A stretch of 64,000 bases of DNA. Origin: Tenacibaculum sp. MAR_2009_124. Its GTDB lineage: Bacteria > Bacteroidota > Bacteroidia > Flavobacteriales > Flavobacteriaceae. Where the stretch lies: assembly GCF_900105455.1 (NCBI RefSeq), contig NZ_FNSF01000008.1, forward strand, positions 594,959 through 658,958. Reading direction: 5' to 3'. The translations under genes and the position numbers were made by a program. Of this stretch, positions 33,759 to 43,550 are shown in pieces (the first letter of the stretch is position 1; the number at the start of each line of letters is the position of its first letter). The notes beneath the pieces were generated by a model. It saw only the letters and a program-made list of their open reading frames with translations, had not been told where the DNA came from and did not search any database.

Positions 33759-34172
33759 ATGAAGTTGTTTAGATTTTTATTAATAGGTGTGTTTTTCGGA
33801 ATTGTATTGTCCAAATCGGAAGCAGTTTCTTGGTATCGAATATTCGAAATGTTTAAGTTTCAATCATTTCATATGTATGGAATCATTGGAACCGCAGTTG
33901 TAACATCCATGATATTAGTTTTCCTATTTAAAAAAGGAATTATTAAGAATTATATGGGCGAGAAAATCGTCATTAAAGATAAGTCAAAAGGTTTTATCAG
34001 AACTTTAGTTGGTGGAACCGTATTTGGTTTAGGCTGGGCCCTAGCAGGTGCTTGCCCCGCCCCTATTTTCACACTTATCGGACAAGGTGTATTCCCAATA
34101 ATAATAGTTCTTATCGGAGCCTTATTCGGAGCCTTCCTTTATGGAGTATTGAGTAAAAAACTACCTCATTAA
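33759..34172 (+). CDS. DUF6691 / YeeE-YedE second half protein
   Basis: A 137-residue membrane protein from the ATG at 33759. Four spans; GLGWALAGACPAPIFTLIGQ holds the conserved Cys of the second YeeE repeat. With the preceding gene it reconstitutes the full pseudo-symmetric transporter. The start lies one base after the preceding stop, so expression is coupled. Confidence 0.9.
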   Translation: MKLFRFLLIGVFFGIVLSKSEAVSWYRIFEMFKFQSFHMYGIIGTAVVTSMILVFLFKKGIIKNYMGEKIVIKDKSKGFIRTLVGGTVFGLGWALAGACPAPIFTLIGQGVFPIIIVLIGALFGAFLYGVLSKKLPH

Positions 34173-34267
34173 AAACACAAGAAATTCAGTTTTATATTAG
34201 CAATACTCAATTGGAATCGTCATAACTTCCTTTTAAGTATTGCCAATTTGTTTCAACCTTATCAAAA

Positions 34268-34483
34268 CTATACCCTCACAACAATATATCCTCTCGACGT
34301 TTTTCTATGGTAACGTCCATTCCAAACATAATACTTCCTTCCATTCACTCGAACTACTTTATACTTAGCAGGTCTTTTTACAATAACAACTTTTTTATTG
34401 GGTTGCTTTACCACAACTCTTCTTGCACATGAAGTTGACATTAAACAAAACGACATCATCAAAACCATTAGTAAAACTCTCAT
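34268..34483 (-). CDS. small basic lipoprotein
   Basis: A 71-residue protein from the ATG at 34483 (MRVLLMV), preferred over the upstream start because it places the lipoprotein signal at the N-terminus. The lipobox is STSC. The mature part is very basic and Val/Tyr-rich (VRVNGRKYYVWNGRYHRKTS), typical of small Bacteroidetes envelope lipoproteins of unknown role. It is encoded opposite to its neighbours. Confidence 0.65.
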   Translation of the reverse strand: MRVLLMVLMMSFCLMSTSCARRVVVKQPNKKVVIVKRPAKYKVVRVNGRKYYVWNGRYHRKTSRGYIVVRV

Positions 34484-34756
34484 ATTAACTTTCTTTATTT
34501 GTTTCTTCTCTTTAGACCTTGATCCTGTCAAAAAGTTTTATTCTAATTTTAAAAACATTAATACCCCTCCAAAAAAGGGGTTTTATCCTTAGAATTTATT
34601 TTTCAAAACCATCCTTAAAATTATATATTGCGCAAAAAATTAACAACCAAGAAAAACTCGGGAGCTCTTAATAAAAAAGAAATGCGCTTTATCCATCTAT
34701 TTCCTTTTATGTAAATTAAGATTACTGACTTTCGCTTTAAACATTTAATCTACTAC

Positions 34757-35518
34757 ATGGATTTTCTTAATAATTGGGGCATGATTGCCGGACTCGCAGG
34801 AATAGGAATGACTGTTTTCCTTATTTTGTTTCGTAGCATCATTCAATTAAAAATATTTTCAAAACTAAATACTAAGCAATCATTTAGACTTATCGTACTT
34901 ATTACTAGCATGATTTTCACTATCTCTATTTTTAGCATTGTCATGTATTCTATTAATAATGCAAGTGATTCCCCTGGAGATATTACGGTTGTTGTTCATG
35001 GTAAAAAAAACAGAAGTCAAAAAATACTTCCTAATCGCGGTATGGTTACTTTAATTTACCGAGACGTTATTGTTAACGAAACCATCAACTCAAAAGGTGA
35101 AGCTGTTTTTAAACAAATTCCAGCCGATTTCTTTGAAAATGAAGCCAAGGTAGAAATTAGATTCGAAGACCCTCAAGGTGAACCTTATGCCGCTGTTTAC
35201 CCAGATTCTGTATATACAATTCAAAGAAACAAATACATACCTTTGATTGTTGAATTAAAAGGGCTTGATAGTTTAGAAGGAATTGTAAAAGATTTTGAAA
35301 CTGGACAACCTATAAATAATGTAGCGATTAGAGTTCGAGGTGGAAACACAACTACCAACGAATTTGGCGAGTTCACCTTAACCATTCCTGAAGAACATCA
35401 AGAACCCTACAAAAATATACGAGCTTTAAAAGAAGGATATGAGCCTTATAGCGAAAATGAAGTTCCACTAGACACTAATGAAGAACTAATTATTAAACTA
35501 CAAAAAAACAAACTGTAG
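34757..35518 (+). CDS. membrane protein with CarboxypepD_reg-like domain
   Basis: A 253-residue protein with two N-terminal spans (about 8-27 and 40-65). An extracytoplasmic beta region follows (about 73-165), then a carboxypeptidase-regulatory-like domain at about 172-250 (LEGIVKDFETGQPINNVAI, TTNEFGEFTLTIP). Unlike most such domains it is not part of a TonB receptor. A TPR protein gene begins 31 bases downstream, so the two form an envelope unit of unknown function. Confidence 0.75.
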   Translation: MDFLNNWGMIAGLAGIGMTVFLILFRSIIQLKIFSKLNTKQSFRLIVLITSMIFTISIFSIVMYSINNASDSPGDITVVVHGKKNRSQKILPNRGMVTLIYRDVIVNETINSKGEAVFKQIPADFFENEAKVEIRFEDPQGEPYAAVYPDSVYTIQRNKYIPLIVELKGLDSLEGIVKDFETGQPINNVAIRVRGGNTTTNEFGEFTLTIPEEHQEPYKNIRALKEGYEPYSENEVPLDTNEELIIKLQKNKL

Positions 35519-35549
35519 TTCCACATTAATTCTCTGTTAAACTCTAGCA

Positions 35550-37856
35550 ATGAAACATTCGAAATTATTGTTCTTTGTATTCTTCTTAAGTTTTATAAAA
35601 CTTAGCTATACGCAATCCTCTTTAAAAGGAGTTGCAACCGTTTTAAACAGTTATTATAACAAAGGAAAAACTGAATATGTAAAGTTTGCTCAGGTTAAAG
35701 CAACCAAAGGAAGAGCAGTTACTACCGAAACCGATAGTAAAGGAAGGTTCAAACTTGTTTTTTCTCGATTACAATCCGATGATAAAGTTTCTGTTATTGT
35801 TCGCAAACCCAATTTAATACTAGTCAACAAGCACGAGCTTCAAAACCTACAACCAAAAAAACAAGAAAAACTTAGAGTGGTAATGGCTACTTCCGATCAA
35901 ATAGGAAGGTGGAAAACGGAATTAGAGGAAATCAATTTTCAAGCGCTGAGTGAAGAAAACGAACGTGTTCTTGGCAGATTAAAAGAAAAGGGAGAAAAGA
36001 GCAGAAAAGAACTTCTTCGCTTGGAATCCAAATACCATAAGCATCTTAAAAACGCGCAAGAAGGCGTCCTCTTCTGGAAAAGGCGTTATGTACAAATAAA
36101 AAGCCAGCTCCCTTCATTAATAAAATACATCATTCAAAACAACCTAGATTTTCAGGAAAAATCATACGTAAAAGCTTATGAAAAAGGGTTAAAAAATGGA
36201 GATATTGAAAAAGCCATAAAATTACTCAACGCTAAAAAAGCTTCTCATAACTTAGCTAGAAACCTTCAAGAACTTGGCAACGAAGGAATGGACAATCCGC
36301 AATTAAGAAATCAAATTCATCAGGATTTAAACACCCTTTATCTTAATTATAACTTACTAATGTCCAATGGGCAATTCGAAGAAGCTATTGTAGCCTTAAA
36401 TTCAATTATTGAATTATTCAGAGGTCATGAAAACTTAAAACCTCAACTTATTGAAGCCAATCTTAAACTGGCTGAATCTTATTGGTTATACGGCGATTTC
36501 AGGTCTGCAATTCTTGTTCAATGTGCCTTAATTGAAAAGGTAAAAAAACTACCAAAAAATTTCTCTTATCAATTAGCGCAATGCTACCAAAACTTAGCAC
36601 AATACTTAAATGAGATCAGAGTTTCCGATGCTATGGAACTATTCGAATTCCATGAAACTTCTTTTAATATTCTTATTGAGAACAATCAAGAACATAATTA
36701 TTTGATTCTTAAGAATCTTTCGAAAATGCTAAGAATTCTTGCAATTAGGCATTTAGATGAGAAAAGAGAGTTTTATGAAAGTATTTTTACTCAGATATTA
36801 GCTGAATTGAATGATGAAAGTTTTACCTCCGAGGAAAAAACAAATCTATACGAAGCTATTGGAGATTATTTCCTCGAAATGGACTCACTTGATGAAGCTC
36901 AAAATTACTACGAAAAAGCAGTTTTATATTCGAAGCAAGCAGACTCTTTTTCTCCTATTCAAAAGGCTGTTGTTTTCGGTAAATACGGAATTCTACTCGA
37001 ACAACAGAGGACAGATTATAAAACCGCCTACGAATATTTAAATTTTGCTTTTGAAGAATTGGTTAAATGGGAAAATAAGTACTCTTCCCGACTTTATTCT
37101 ATTTATAAATCATTATACACTGTTAGTATCTATCATAAAAACCCCGAAGCCAAGAACATTCCATATATACGACTAGCTAACGCCACCATGCAAACGAATG
37201 TTAGTGGATATAGAGAAGCCATAACTGCGTTTAGAACTACTCCGATATACAAATACAATGCTACGGGTATGTTTCAACAAGAAACTTCTCAAGATATGTT
37301 TTTCAATGGCGTGCAAATGAAAGTTCATACTGCCAAATCATTTATAGAAAGCGGAAACGAAGCTATGGCTATTTCTACCATTAAATCGGCAATTCCTTTA
37401 CTCCCTTCAATAAAATCTCAATGGAATAAAAGAAGGGCTACCTATTCTACGTTTCTAACATTAGCAAAAATCTATTATAGCAATTCTAACTGGGAAGCTT
37501 TTGATGATACCATGACCAAAGTACATGATTTTAGTCGAGTAAAAACAGTAGGTATCCCAATGTATAAATTCAACTTTTTTGAAAAGAAAAACTTAAACAT
37601 TTGGTCTTTAATTCGAAGGAACAAATCAGACGAAGTAGATATCCTTTTAAAGAAATATTATAGTAAGGAAAAACACAATCCTGAGTATCTAATTTTGACT
37701 GCTGCCAACCTCTTATTAAAAAACAAGAAAGATGAAGCTTTAGCAGCCATTAAAAAAGCCATGAAATATGGTTTCAATAACAAGAATATATTCAAAACCG
37801 AAGCTGTTTTTAAAGAACTAAAAACAAACCCTGAATTTAAATCGCTTACTGAGTAA
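35550..37856 (+). CDS. secreted TPR protein with N-terminal regulatory-like domain
   Basis: A 768-residue protein with a signal peptide (to about 21, ending SYTQ). A beta domain of the CarboxypepD_reg type (about 22-112: TTETDSKGRFKLVF) is followed by a charged coiled coil (about 113-180), then by TPR-like helical repeats to the C-terminus (for example MDSLDEAQNYYEKAVLYSKQ and DEALAAIKKAMKYG). The segment after the signal has no lipobox. Probably a periplasmic interaction scaffold paired with the preceding membrane protein. Confidence 0.75.
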   Translation: MKHSKLLFFVFFLSFIKLSYTQSSLKGVATVLNSYYNKGKTEYVKFAQVKATKGRAVTTETDSKGRFKLVFSRLQSDDKVSVIVRKPNLILVNKHELQNLQPKKQEKLRVVMATSDQIGRWKTELEEINFQALSEENERVLGRLKEKGEKSRKELLRLESKYHKHLKNAQEGVLFWKRRYVQIKSQLPSLIKYIIQNNLDFQEKSYVKAYEKGLKNGDIEKAIKLLNAKKASHNLARNLQELGNEGMDNPQLRNQIHQDLNTLYLNYNLLMSNGQFEEAIVALNSIIELFRGHENLKPQLIEANLKLAESYWLYGDFRSAILVQCALIEKVKKLPKNFSYQLAQCYQNLAQYLNEIRVSDAMELFEFHETSFNILIENNQEHNYLILKNLSKMLRILAIRHLDEKREFYESIFTQILAELNDESFTSEEKTNLYEAIGDYFLEMDSLDEAQNYYEKAVLYSKQADSFSPIQKAVVFGKYGILLEQQRTDYKTAYEYLNFAFEELVKWENKYSSRLYSIYKSLYTVSIYHKNPEAKNIPYIRLANATMQTNVSGYREAITAFRTTPIYKYNATGMFQQETSQDMFFNGVQMKVHTAKSFIESGNEAMAISTIKSAIPLLPSIKSQWNKRRATYSTFLTLAKIYYSNSNWEAFDDTMTKVHDFSRVKTVGIPMYKFNFFEKKNLNIWSLIRRNKSDEVDILLKKYYSKEKHNPEYLILTAANLLLKNKKDEALAAIKKAMKYGFNNKNIFKTEAVFKELKTNPEFKSLTE

Positions 37857-38640
37857 TTCCTCTACAATAAGTTTTTCTTATATTATTTTTAATGTCAGGT
37901 CGAGCGCAGTCGAGACCCTTTCACTAGTACTATTTTTTTTAAAAACCGACTACTTCACTGAAAATCGATAATTTTTACATGTCGGTTCGAGTGTTTTTTA
38001 TGAGTATTTTCGAAGTAAAAAATGTATCGAGAACTGAATCCAACAGCACTAAAAACTCAAGATTTAAACGTATCACTGATAACTGAAAAGAATAACAAAC
38101 CCCCTTCCCAGGCTCATAAGCATGACTTATGGAACTGCCGAAAGCTTCCTACCCATGTCAGGACGACTTCGGGAATAGAAACAATAAAAAGTTATTGATG
38201 GTCGATGATGAAAGAATAAATAGGATCATTGATAACATTACACATATCATTGAAAATTCCAACCGTGTTATCGAAGAAACGATAGTAACTAAGAAATCTA
38301 TTTACTGATTACAATTATAATAATTGCATCATCAAACTGAGCGATTATCAAGTAACCAATCACTAAAACTCAAATTTTAAAATTCAACACTTAAAATTTA
38401 TAATTAAAAGAAACTCACCATTTAAAATTCAAAACTAAAAATTAAAACAAAGAAATTAAGGGAACCCGTAAAATCATTTCAATTAATTTTAATAAGTTTA
38501 CTACAGAAAGAAAAAGCAATACTAAAAATTAACCAAATACTACAAATTTAGAGATCTATGCTTTAACCGCATACTTCAACATCTCTTCTCTAATCGTAAT
38601 AACTTTACTTTTTAGCAAGGCTTTTTAAACAATTAATAAA
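37857..38640. other. gene-poor intergenic region with dispersed repeats
   Basis: About 780 bases without a credible gene. It contains a TCGAGCGCAGTCGAGA palindrome (near 37899), a dispersed repeat at 37980-38035 also found near 43386, a CATAAG...CTTATG hairpin near 38115 and a long A-rich low-complexity stretch. Confidence 0.6.
37980..38035. repeat. dispersed REP-like repeat, copy 1
   Basis: TGTCGGTTCGAGTG followed by a T-rich spacer, CGAAGTAAAAA, then TATCGAGAACT. It matches 43386-43442. Confidence 0.7.
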
Positions 38641-38715
38641 ATGGATAACGAAACCCATAAGGTGTGGTTATCTGGAATTATACTATGGATAACTGTTGTA
38701 TTTGTATGGATATAA
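38641..38715 (+). CDS. 24-residue membrane-type micro-ORF
   Basis: ATG at 38641, stop at 38713-38715. The product has a polar start (MDNETHKVW) and a hydrophobic end (GIILWITVVFVWI) that could span or insert in a membrane. It lies 35 bases upstream of the HD-GHKL gene on the same strand. Real translation is unproven. It could be chance in an AT-rich leader. Confidence 0.3.
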   Translation: MDNETHKVWLSGIILWITVVFVWI

Positions 38716-38750
38716 TTAGTTAGCTGTGATTTAAGAAAGATCTAATATTC

Positions 38751-41700
38751 ATGACAATAATTGAAGAATTAAAAATTAGAAGTGAAAATCCAAGTGATTC
38801 AGTTAAAATTGAATTAAAACTATACAATCTTGCCGATAAACTTGAAAAAAAAGCTAGAAATCACTTAAAAAGAATCACTAATGTTTTACCTGAATTTGAT
38901 ATTCATGATGAAAAACACAGCGAAAAAGTAGTTTACAATATTGAAAAATTACTAGCTTCAAATGTTCCGAAGCTTTCCAGTTACGAACTATTTTTAATTC
39001 AGCTTTCCTGCTTTTTTCATGATTGTGCAATGGCACCTTCAGATTGGGAACTTAATGTTTTAAAATTTACCGAAGGTTCAACCAAGTTCAAAATGAACGA
39101 TAAATCTGTTGGACATGACCTTAAAGAACCTTTTAAAATATCTTACGCTAAACAAATAATTAAGGAAAATAAAACAACTTTCTATGGAACGTTTAATGAC
39201 GAAATAAAGGGATGGCTGTTTTCACCCAAAAATGAAAATGAATTAATCGATTACCTTGCTACAATGTTAATCGAATATCAAAATTATAGAAATGGTTTTG
39301 CAGAGCTAATTCGTAAAATTAATTCTAAAGAAGACTTTGAAAGTTTAACTAATTTTATACGAACCGATTACATTCGAGCTACTCACCACTTAAGAATTCA
39401 GACTTATGTAAACAACTTAGAGTCTATTTTTGGGAATTCATTTGAACAACCAGCATGGGGAAAAAGATTAGCAAAAGACTTAGCTCTAATTTGCAGGTCT
39501 CATGGCGAAGACATTAGTTTCTTAGAAAACTTCAATATGTCAGCACAATATTACGGAAATGAATCTGCCAATTTACAATTGGTCGGAATGCTATTAAGAT
39601 TAGGCGACATTATTCATTTTAGTTTCGACAGAGCGCCACTTGAATTACGAACTTCCAAAATTTTTAAATCTGAATTCAGTTTTTTACAATGGGCTTTAAA
39701 AAATAATGGAGCAAATTACTCTATTGAAAATGGAAAAATTTCATTCAGAGCATATTGTGAAACACCTGAGATATACTTCAAATTACATAATTATTTGGAT
39801 TGGATTGAAATAGAAATTCAAAACTATTTTAAACTAGATAGATTATGGAGTAAACCATATAAATCATACATTCCAAACTTACAGGATAAAATTGAACGAA
39901 CAAATATAACTAATGATGAAAACGTTTTTCTTCCTAAACGAGGATTAAGTTTTTCACTAAACCAAAAAAGAATCATTGAGCTTTTAATGGGAGTTGGCTT
40001 ATATAAAGATAAGTTTGCTTGTTTAAGAGAATTATACCAAAATGCCCTTGATGCTTGTCGATGCATGATTTCCGAAGCTAAATCTATTCAAAATAAAGCA
40101 ATTGGAAGAATTCAATTTAGCATAGAACGCAATGGAGATAAAGTATATCTATGTTGCAAGGATAATGGAATCGGAATGTCAAAAGAAATTATTGAAAAAC
40201 ATCTTTTAAAAATCGGGAATTCCTATTACAAATCTACAAGCTTTTATAAAAAACAAGCTCAATGGGGTGGTGCATTTACACCAACTTCGCAGTTTGGTAT
40301 TGGAATACTATCTTGTTTTATGCTTGGAAACAAAATAGAGATTATTACAAAAACAAAAAAAGGAGATTTTGTTTCTTGTGCAATTGATGGACCTCATGAA
40401 AATTTTTATTACAAGACAACAACAGATATAGAAAAGGAATTAATATCAGAGTCAGGAACAGTTATTAAAATCCTTCTTTCTGATGAAAATAAAAATATAT
40501 CAAACAGAGAATTAGACAAACTATTCCTTTTATTAGAAGGAAAACCAAACTATTTCCCAGAACAATTTGAAGAATATGAAAAATTATATAAAGATTGGGA
40601 TAACCATTTATACCGTTTAGTTAACTCATTTATTACTTTAATACCAGATAATATTTATGTAAGTATAATTTTAGAGAACGAGAGTGATTTACAAATATTA
40701 AATAAGCCTATCCTTCCAACAGACATAAAATTTCTTTTTACAAAAGAAGATCTTGAGTTTCTTGATTTCTTAAATAGCCAAGGAAGATTTGTAAAGCTAA
40801 ATGTAAACTATAGTGATGTCAAAGACTCTTTAGAAACATACGAAATTGATATTAAATCAGAATCTATTCAGTTTAGAACAACTCTTACATTGCCAAAACC
40901 AGGAGCGATTGACCCTGAATTGCACGCTTTTTATTCTGTCCCAAAAATTGGTTCATCTGCTGTTTGTGTAGATGGTCTATCTATCAATGACCATCATATA
41001 AGTATTAGTAATTTTTACTCTGATTCTTTGCATAGAAGTGGAATCTTAAATTTTATAGGAGAAAACACGCCACAATTAACCGTAGATAGAACTTCCTTGG
41101 TGAATTACCCTTCTGAATATGAGAAAATTGCTGAAGAAATTTCTAAAACACTTATTCAGGAAGTCATTTCACGCACTAGAGAACATATTTCTAAATACAA
41201 ATTAAAAACACAAGAATTAGAATTATTATGGAAGTTTGTTTTTGATAAAATAGGCTTTGCAGACACTATTTTTATTAACGAATTATCATATACTGATTAT
41301 GGTAATATTCAATGGAATGGAATTGTAAATGTTACGGGAAAGAATCTAACAATTAAAGATTTTCTTAAAAGTGAAAAACTTGAATTTAAAGACTTCAATT
41401 ATCCATCTTTAGATAAATTAACCGAGAAGCTAATTCTCTTTAAACTAATTTCTGCCGAGAAAATTGATGTTACAAAAGACAGTGTAATTTACCAAGGGGA
41501 TAAATTGTACAAAGCCACTTTTCTAGGGAAAAAGAATGATTTAGATTTTAAAAAAATACTATTAAAGTCAGATAATTGGGATAAAAAATATTTCGATTTT
41601 GATATTGTATCGTCTTTATTCCCACTAATTCCAAAACATTTATTTAATGCCTTAGAAACCTGCGAAGCAACTAAAATAAATGATAGAACAAAAATTGTTC

Positions 41701-42173
41701 ACACATACGAAAATGGTATAACAGCCTTTTTTGACCAAGACCCTTTATTGATAAATGAAACTCTAGGATTATACACGGCCGATTCAAGACCCTTTGAAAA
41801 AAATGTAAACAGAGTTTATCAATTTGACAAAAAGAGGGCAACTTTTCATTTAATGGAAATAAACAATCGATTTGGTGATAGAAGTGGTAAAGAACAAATT
41901 GTTTTAACCGTATTTGTGGCACCTAGAAAATTAAATGAAGATGAAAAAGAAAAGCTAGAGGTGATAAAAACCAAAGACTCGTCATACTATAATGGTGTAA
42001 TTAATGGTTGGAGTATTCTTATTACTGGTAAACAAAAACATAATATGATTATTTTATCAGGAGCAAGAACTCGAGCGGAACTTTCATCGGCTTTACCAAA
42101 TGAATTTTGGGAAGAAAACAAAGATATTAAATTCAAATATCTTAATGGAAAAGGAATGAAAAATCACAGCTAA
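38751..42173 (+). CDS. HD-domain plus GHKL/HSP90-type ATPase protein
   Basis: An 1140-residue soluble protein. An HD-phosphohydrolase-like domain occupies about 35-330: HDEKHSE near 52, FFHDCAM near 88 and a later HGED. A GHKL ATPase domain covers about 390-620: N-box ELYQNALDACR near 426, G1 DNGIGMSKE near 471, G2 FGIGILSCFM near 517. The remaining 500 residues hold HSP90-like middle and C-terminal parts, unassigned. It is a lone gene flanked 3' by a palindromic junction like those in the accessory block. Such HD-GHKL fusions could be stress or antiviral sensors; this is inference. Confidence 0.75.
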   Translation: MTIIEELKIRSENPSDSVKIELKLYNLADKLEKKARNHLKRITNVLPEFDIHDEKHSEKVVYNIEKLLASNVPKLSSYELFLIQLSCFFHDCAMAPSDWELNVLKFTEGSTKFKMNDKSVGHDLKEPFKISYAKQIIKENKTTFYGTFNDEIKGWLFSPKNENELIDYLATMLIEYQNYRNGFAELIRKINSKEDFESLTNFIRTDYIRATHHLRIQTYVNNLESIFGNSFEQPAWGKRLAKDLALICRSHGEDISFLENFNMSAQYYGNESANLQLVGMLLRLGDIIHFSFDRAPLELRTSKIFKSEFSFLQWALKNNGANYSIENGKISFRAYCETPEIYFKLHNYLDWIEIEIQNYFKLDRLWSKPYKSYIPNLQDKIERTNITNDENVFLPKRGLSFSLNQKRIIELLMGVGLYKDKFACLRELYQNALDACRCMISEAKSIQNKAIGRIQFSIERNGDKVYLCCKDNGIGMSKEIIEKHLLKIGNSYYKSTSFYKKQAQWGGAFTPTSQFGIGILSCFMLGNKIEIITKTKKGDFVSCAIDGPHENFYYKTTTDIEKELISESGTVIKILLSDENKNISNRELDKLFLLLEGKPNYFPEQFEEYEKLYKDWDNHLYRLVNSFITLIPDNIYVSIILENESDLQILNKPILPTDIKFLFTKEDLEFLDFLNSQGRFVKLNVNYSDVKDSLETYEIDIKSESIQFRTTLTLPKPGAIDPELHAFYSVPKIGSSAVCVDGLSINDHHISISNFYSDSLHRSGILNFIGENTPQLTVDRTSLVNYPSEYEKIAEEISKTLIQEVISRTREHISKYKLKTQELELLWKFVFDKIGFADTIFINELSYTDYGNIQWNGIVNVTGKNLTIKDFLKSEKLEFKDFNYPSLDKLTEKLILFKLISAEKIDVTKDSVIYQGDKLYKATFLGKKNDLDFKKILLKSDNWDKKYFDFDIVSSLFPLIPKHLFNALETCEATKINDRTKIVHTYENGITAFFDQDPLLINETLGLYTADSRPFEKNVNRVYQFDKKRATFHLMEINNRFGDRSGKEQIVLTVFVAPRKLNEDEKEKLEVIKTKDSSYYNGVINGWSILITGKQKHNMIILSGARTRAELSSALPNEFWEENKDIKFKYLNGKGMKNHS

Positions 42174-42297
42174 CAATTTATAAAAATAATAGCGGTTTAA
42201 TCGCTCAAACGAAATGAAATTTATGAATCAAAACAACACTAAGAAAACAAAAAATTAGTGCATAAAATCCGCTACTTTCCATACACAAAACTGTAGC
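42168..42297. repeat. cassette-junction palindrome J11
   Basis: Left arm AGCTAACAATTTATAAAAA...ATAGCGG (42168-42195, overlapping the stop codon) pairs with CCGCTACTTTCCATACACAAAACTGTAGC-type right arm (42269-42297). It resembles J1 (10824-10963) in length, arms and outer edges. Confidence 0.6.
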
Positions 42298-42311
42298 AAA
42301 TAATCAAGTAA

Positions 42312-42923
42312 TCAATCCGCAATACGGAGTTCATCAAAAGATTTTATAAACTTCGTATTGGTATTATCAACTACTTTCCATCCATACAATTTTGACAATT
42401 GGTAGATTTTAGATAGTTCGACAAATAAGCGATTTTTAGCATCTTTTTGTAAGTCAGACACAGTAACTGTTGTTTTTATCTTTTCAATGGCTTTATCATT
42501 AAGCTTATTGAGTTCTTGCTTAGAAAAAGTATTAAACTGACTCTGTTGTAAATCGAAATATTTAATATCTGGAGAAATAACGAGTTCTTCCTTCGGAATT
42601 TTATTTATGATGATGCTTTTTTCAATAGAATCAATTTGAATCTCTAATTGTGATAAATCATAGCCCACCTCCACTTTTGCATTTACCGAAAGAATTGCTT
42701 TTTTTTCAAACGATAAATAATCATAAAAATACTTTTTCGTATCAGAAAAACTAAAGACTTCAGAAAAACTACCTTGAGACACCACCAACTTGCTCATATT
42801 TTGTATCCCATCTAAAAAGACACTAACTTCCTCTTGCTGATAATGATTTTCTTTTTTCTCATACCAGAATTTGGCAATCAAAAAACCTAATAAAAAAACG
42901 GCTATGTATTTTATAATTTTCAT
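42312..42923 (-). CDS. DUF4230 family protein
   Basis: A 203-residue protein with an N-terminal membrane anchor (about 4-20). The domain matches DUF4230: LSVNAKVEVGYDLSQLEIQI, KIPKEELVISPDIKYFDLQ and a C-terminal helix ending LYGWKVV. The family is common in Bacteroidetes and Firmicutes and has no known function. It is monocistronic; the gap on its 5' side is gene-poor. Confidence 0.85.
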   Translation of the reverse strand: MKIIKYIAVFLLGFLIAKFWYEKKENHYQQEEVSVFLDGIQNMSKLVVSQGSFSEVFSFSDTKKYFYDYLSFEKKAILSVNAKVEVGYDLSQLEIQIDSIEKSIIINKIPKEELVISPDIKYFDLQQSQFNTFSKQELNKLNDKAIEKIKTTVTVSDLQKDAKNRLFVELSKIYQLSKLYGWKVVDNTNTKFIKSFDELRIAD

Positions 42924-43550
42924 TTACAGATAAATTAAGCACAATTATTTTGAATCTAATTTACAAAACTTATACTATTTTATGTTTGAAATAAAAAAGA
43001 ATAAATAATTATCCGTAATTGATAATAAATTGGAACTATCAACCTGAACCTGTTTCAGGTTCTCATCGCAAATAGCTGTTTGATGGCGTGATGGGATTCC
43101 GAAATAAACTACCATTGACATCTTTTCTTAACCACTTAAATTTCATATAGAATTATTTTTTTGTGAGCCACTTTTCTTTTTCAGTATGTCATTTCGAAAG
43201 AGGTAACGACTGAGAAATCTCTTTGATGTTTTTATCTCGAATACATACATAGATTTCTCCTAAGGTCGAAATGACGCAGAATTAAAAAAGACATCTCGAT
43301 ACAATTTTTCTTCCTGTTTCCCAGAAAAATCACTCGATGTGACAACAAACGAATTGCCTATTGGATTACCGTTTTTCTAACATATTGTCAGTTCGAGTGG
43401 TTTTTACGAAGTGATAACGAAGTAAAAATTATATCGAGAACTATTGATTTTCGCCATTAAAAAGCTATTCTCGATACAAAAACCCTACGATTTTCACTCG
43501 AATTGACACTTTTTAAGTGTTTAATAATCCTTCCATGGAACTCATATTAT
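42924..43550. other. gene-poor region with dispersed repeats
   Basis: About 630 bases without a gene. It contains a CCTGAA/TTCAGG hairpin (near 43046), a GTCATTTCGAAAG...GAGAAATCTC unit with an inverted partner (AGATTTCTCC...GTCGAAATGAC, 43187-43275), and dispersed repeat copy 2 (43386-43442). Confidence 0.6.
43386..43442. repeat. dispersed REP-like repeat, copy 2
   Basis: TGTCAGTTCGAGTG, T-rich spacer, CGAAGTAAAAA, TATCGAGAACT. Same order and spacing as 37980-38035. Confidence 0.7.

Noticed and set aside
34563..34581. ACCCCT/AGGGGT hairpin as terminator
   Set aside because: It lies upstream of both flanking divergent genes with only a short T-run, so a terminator role is not supported.
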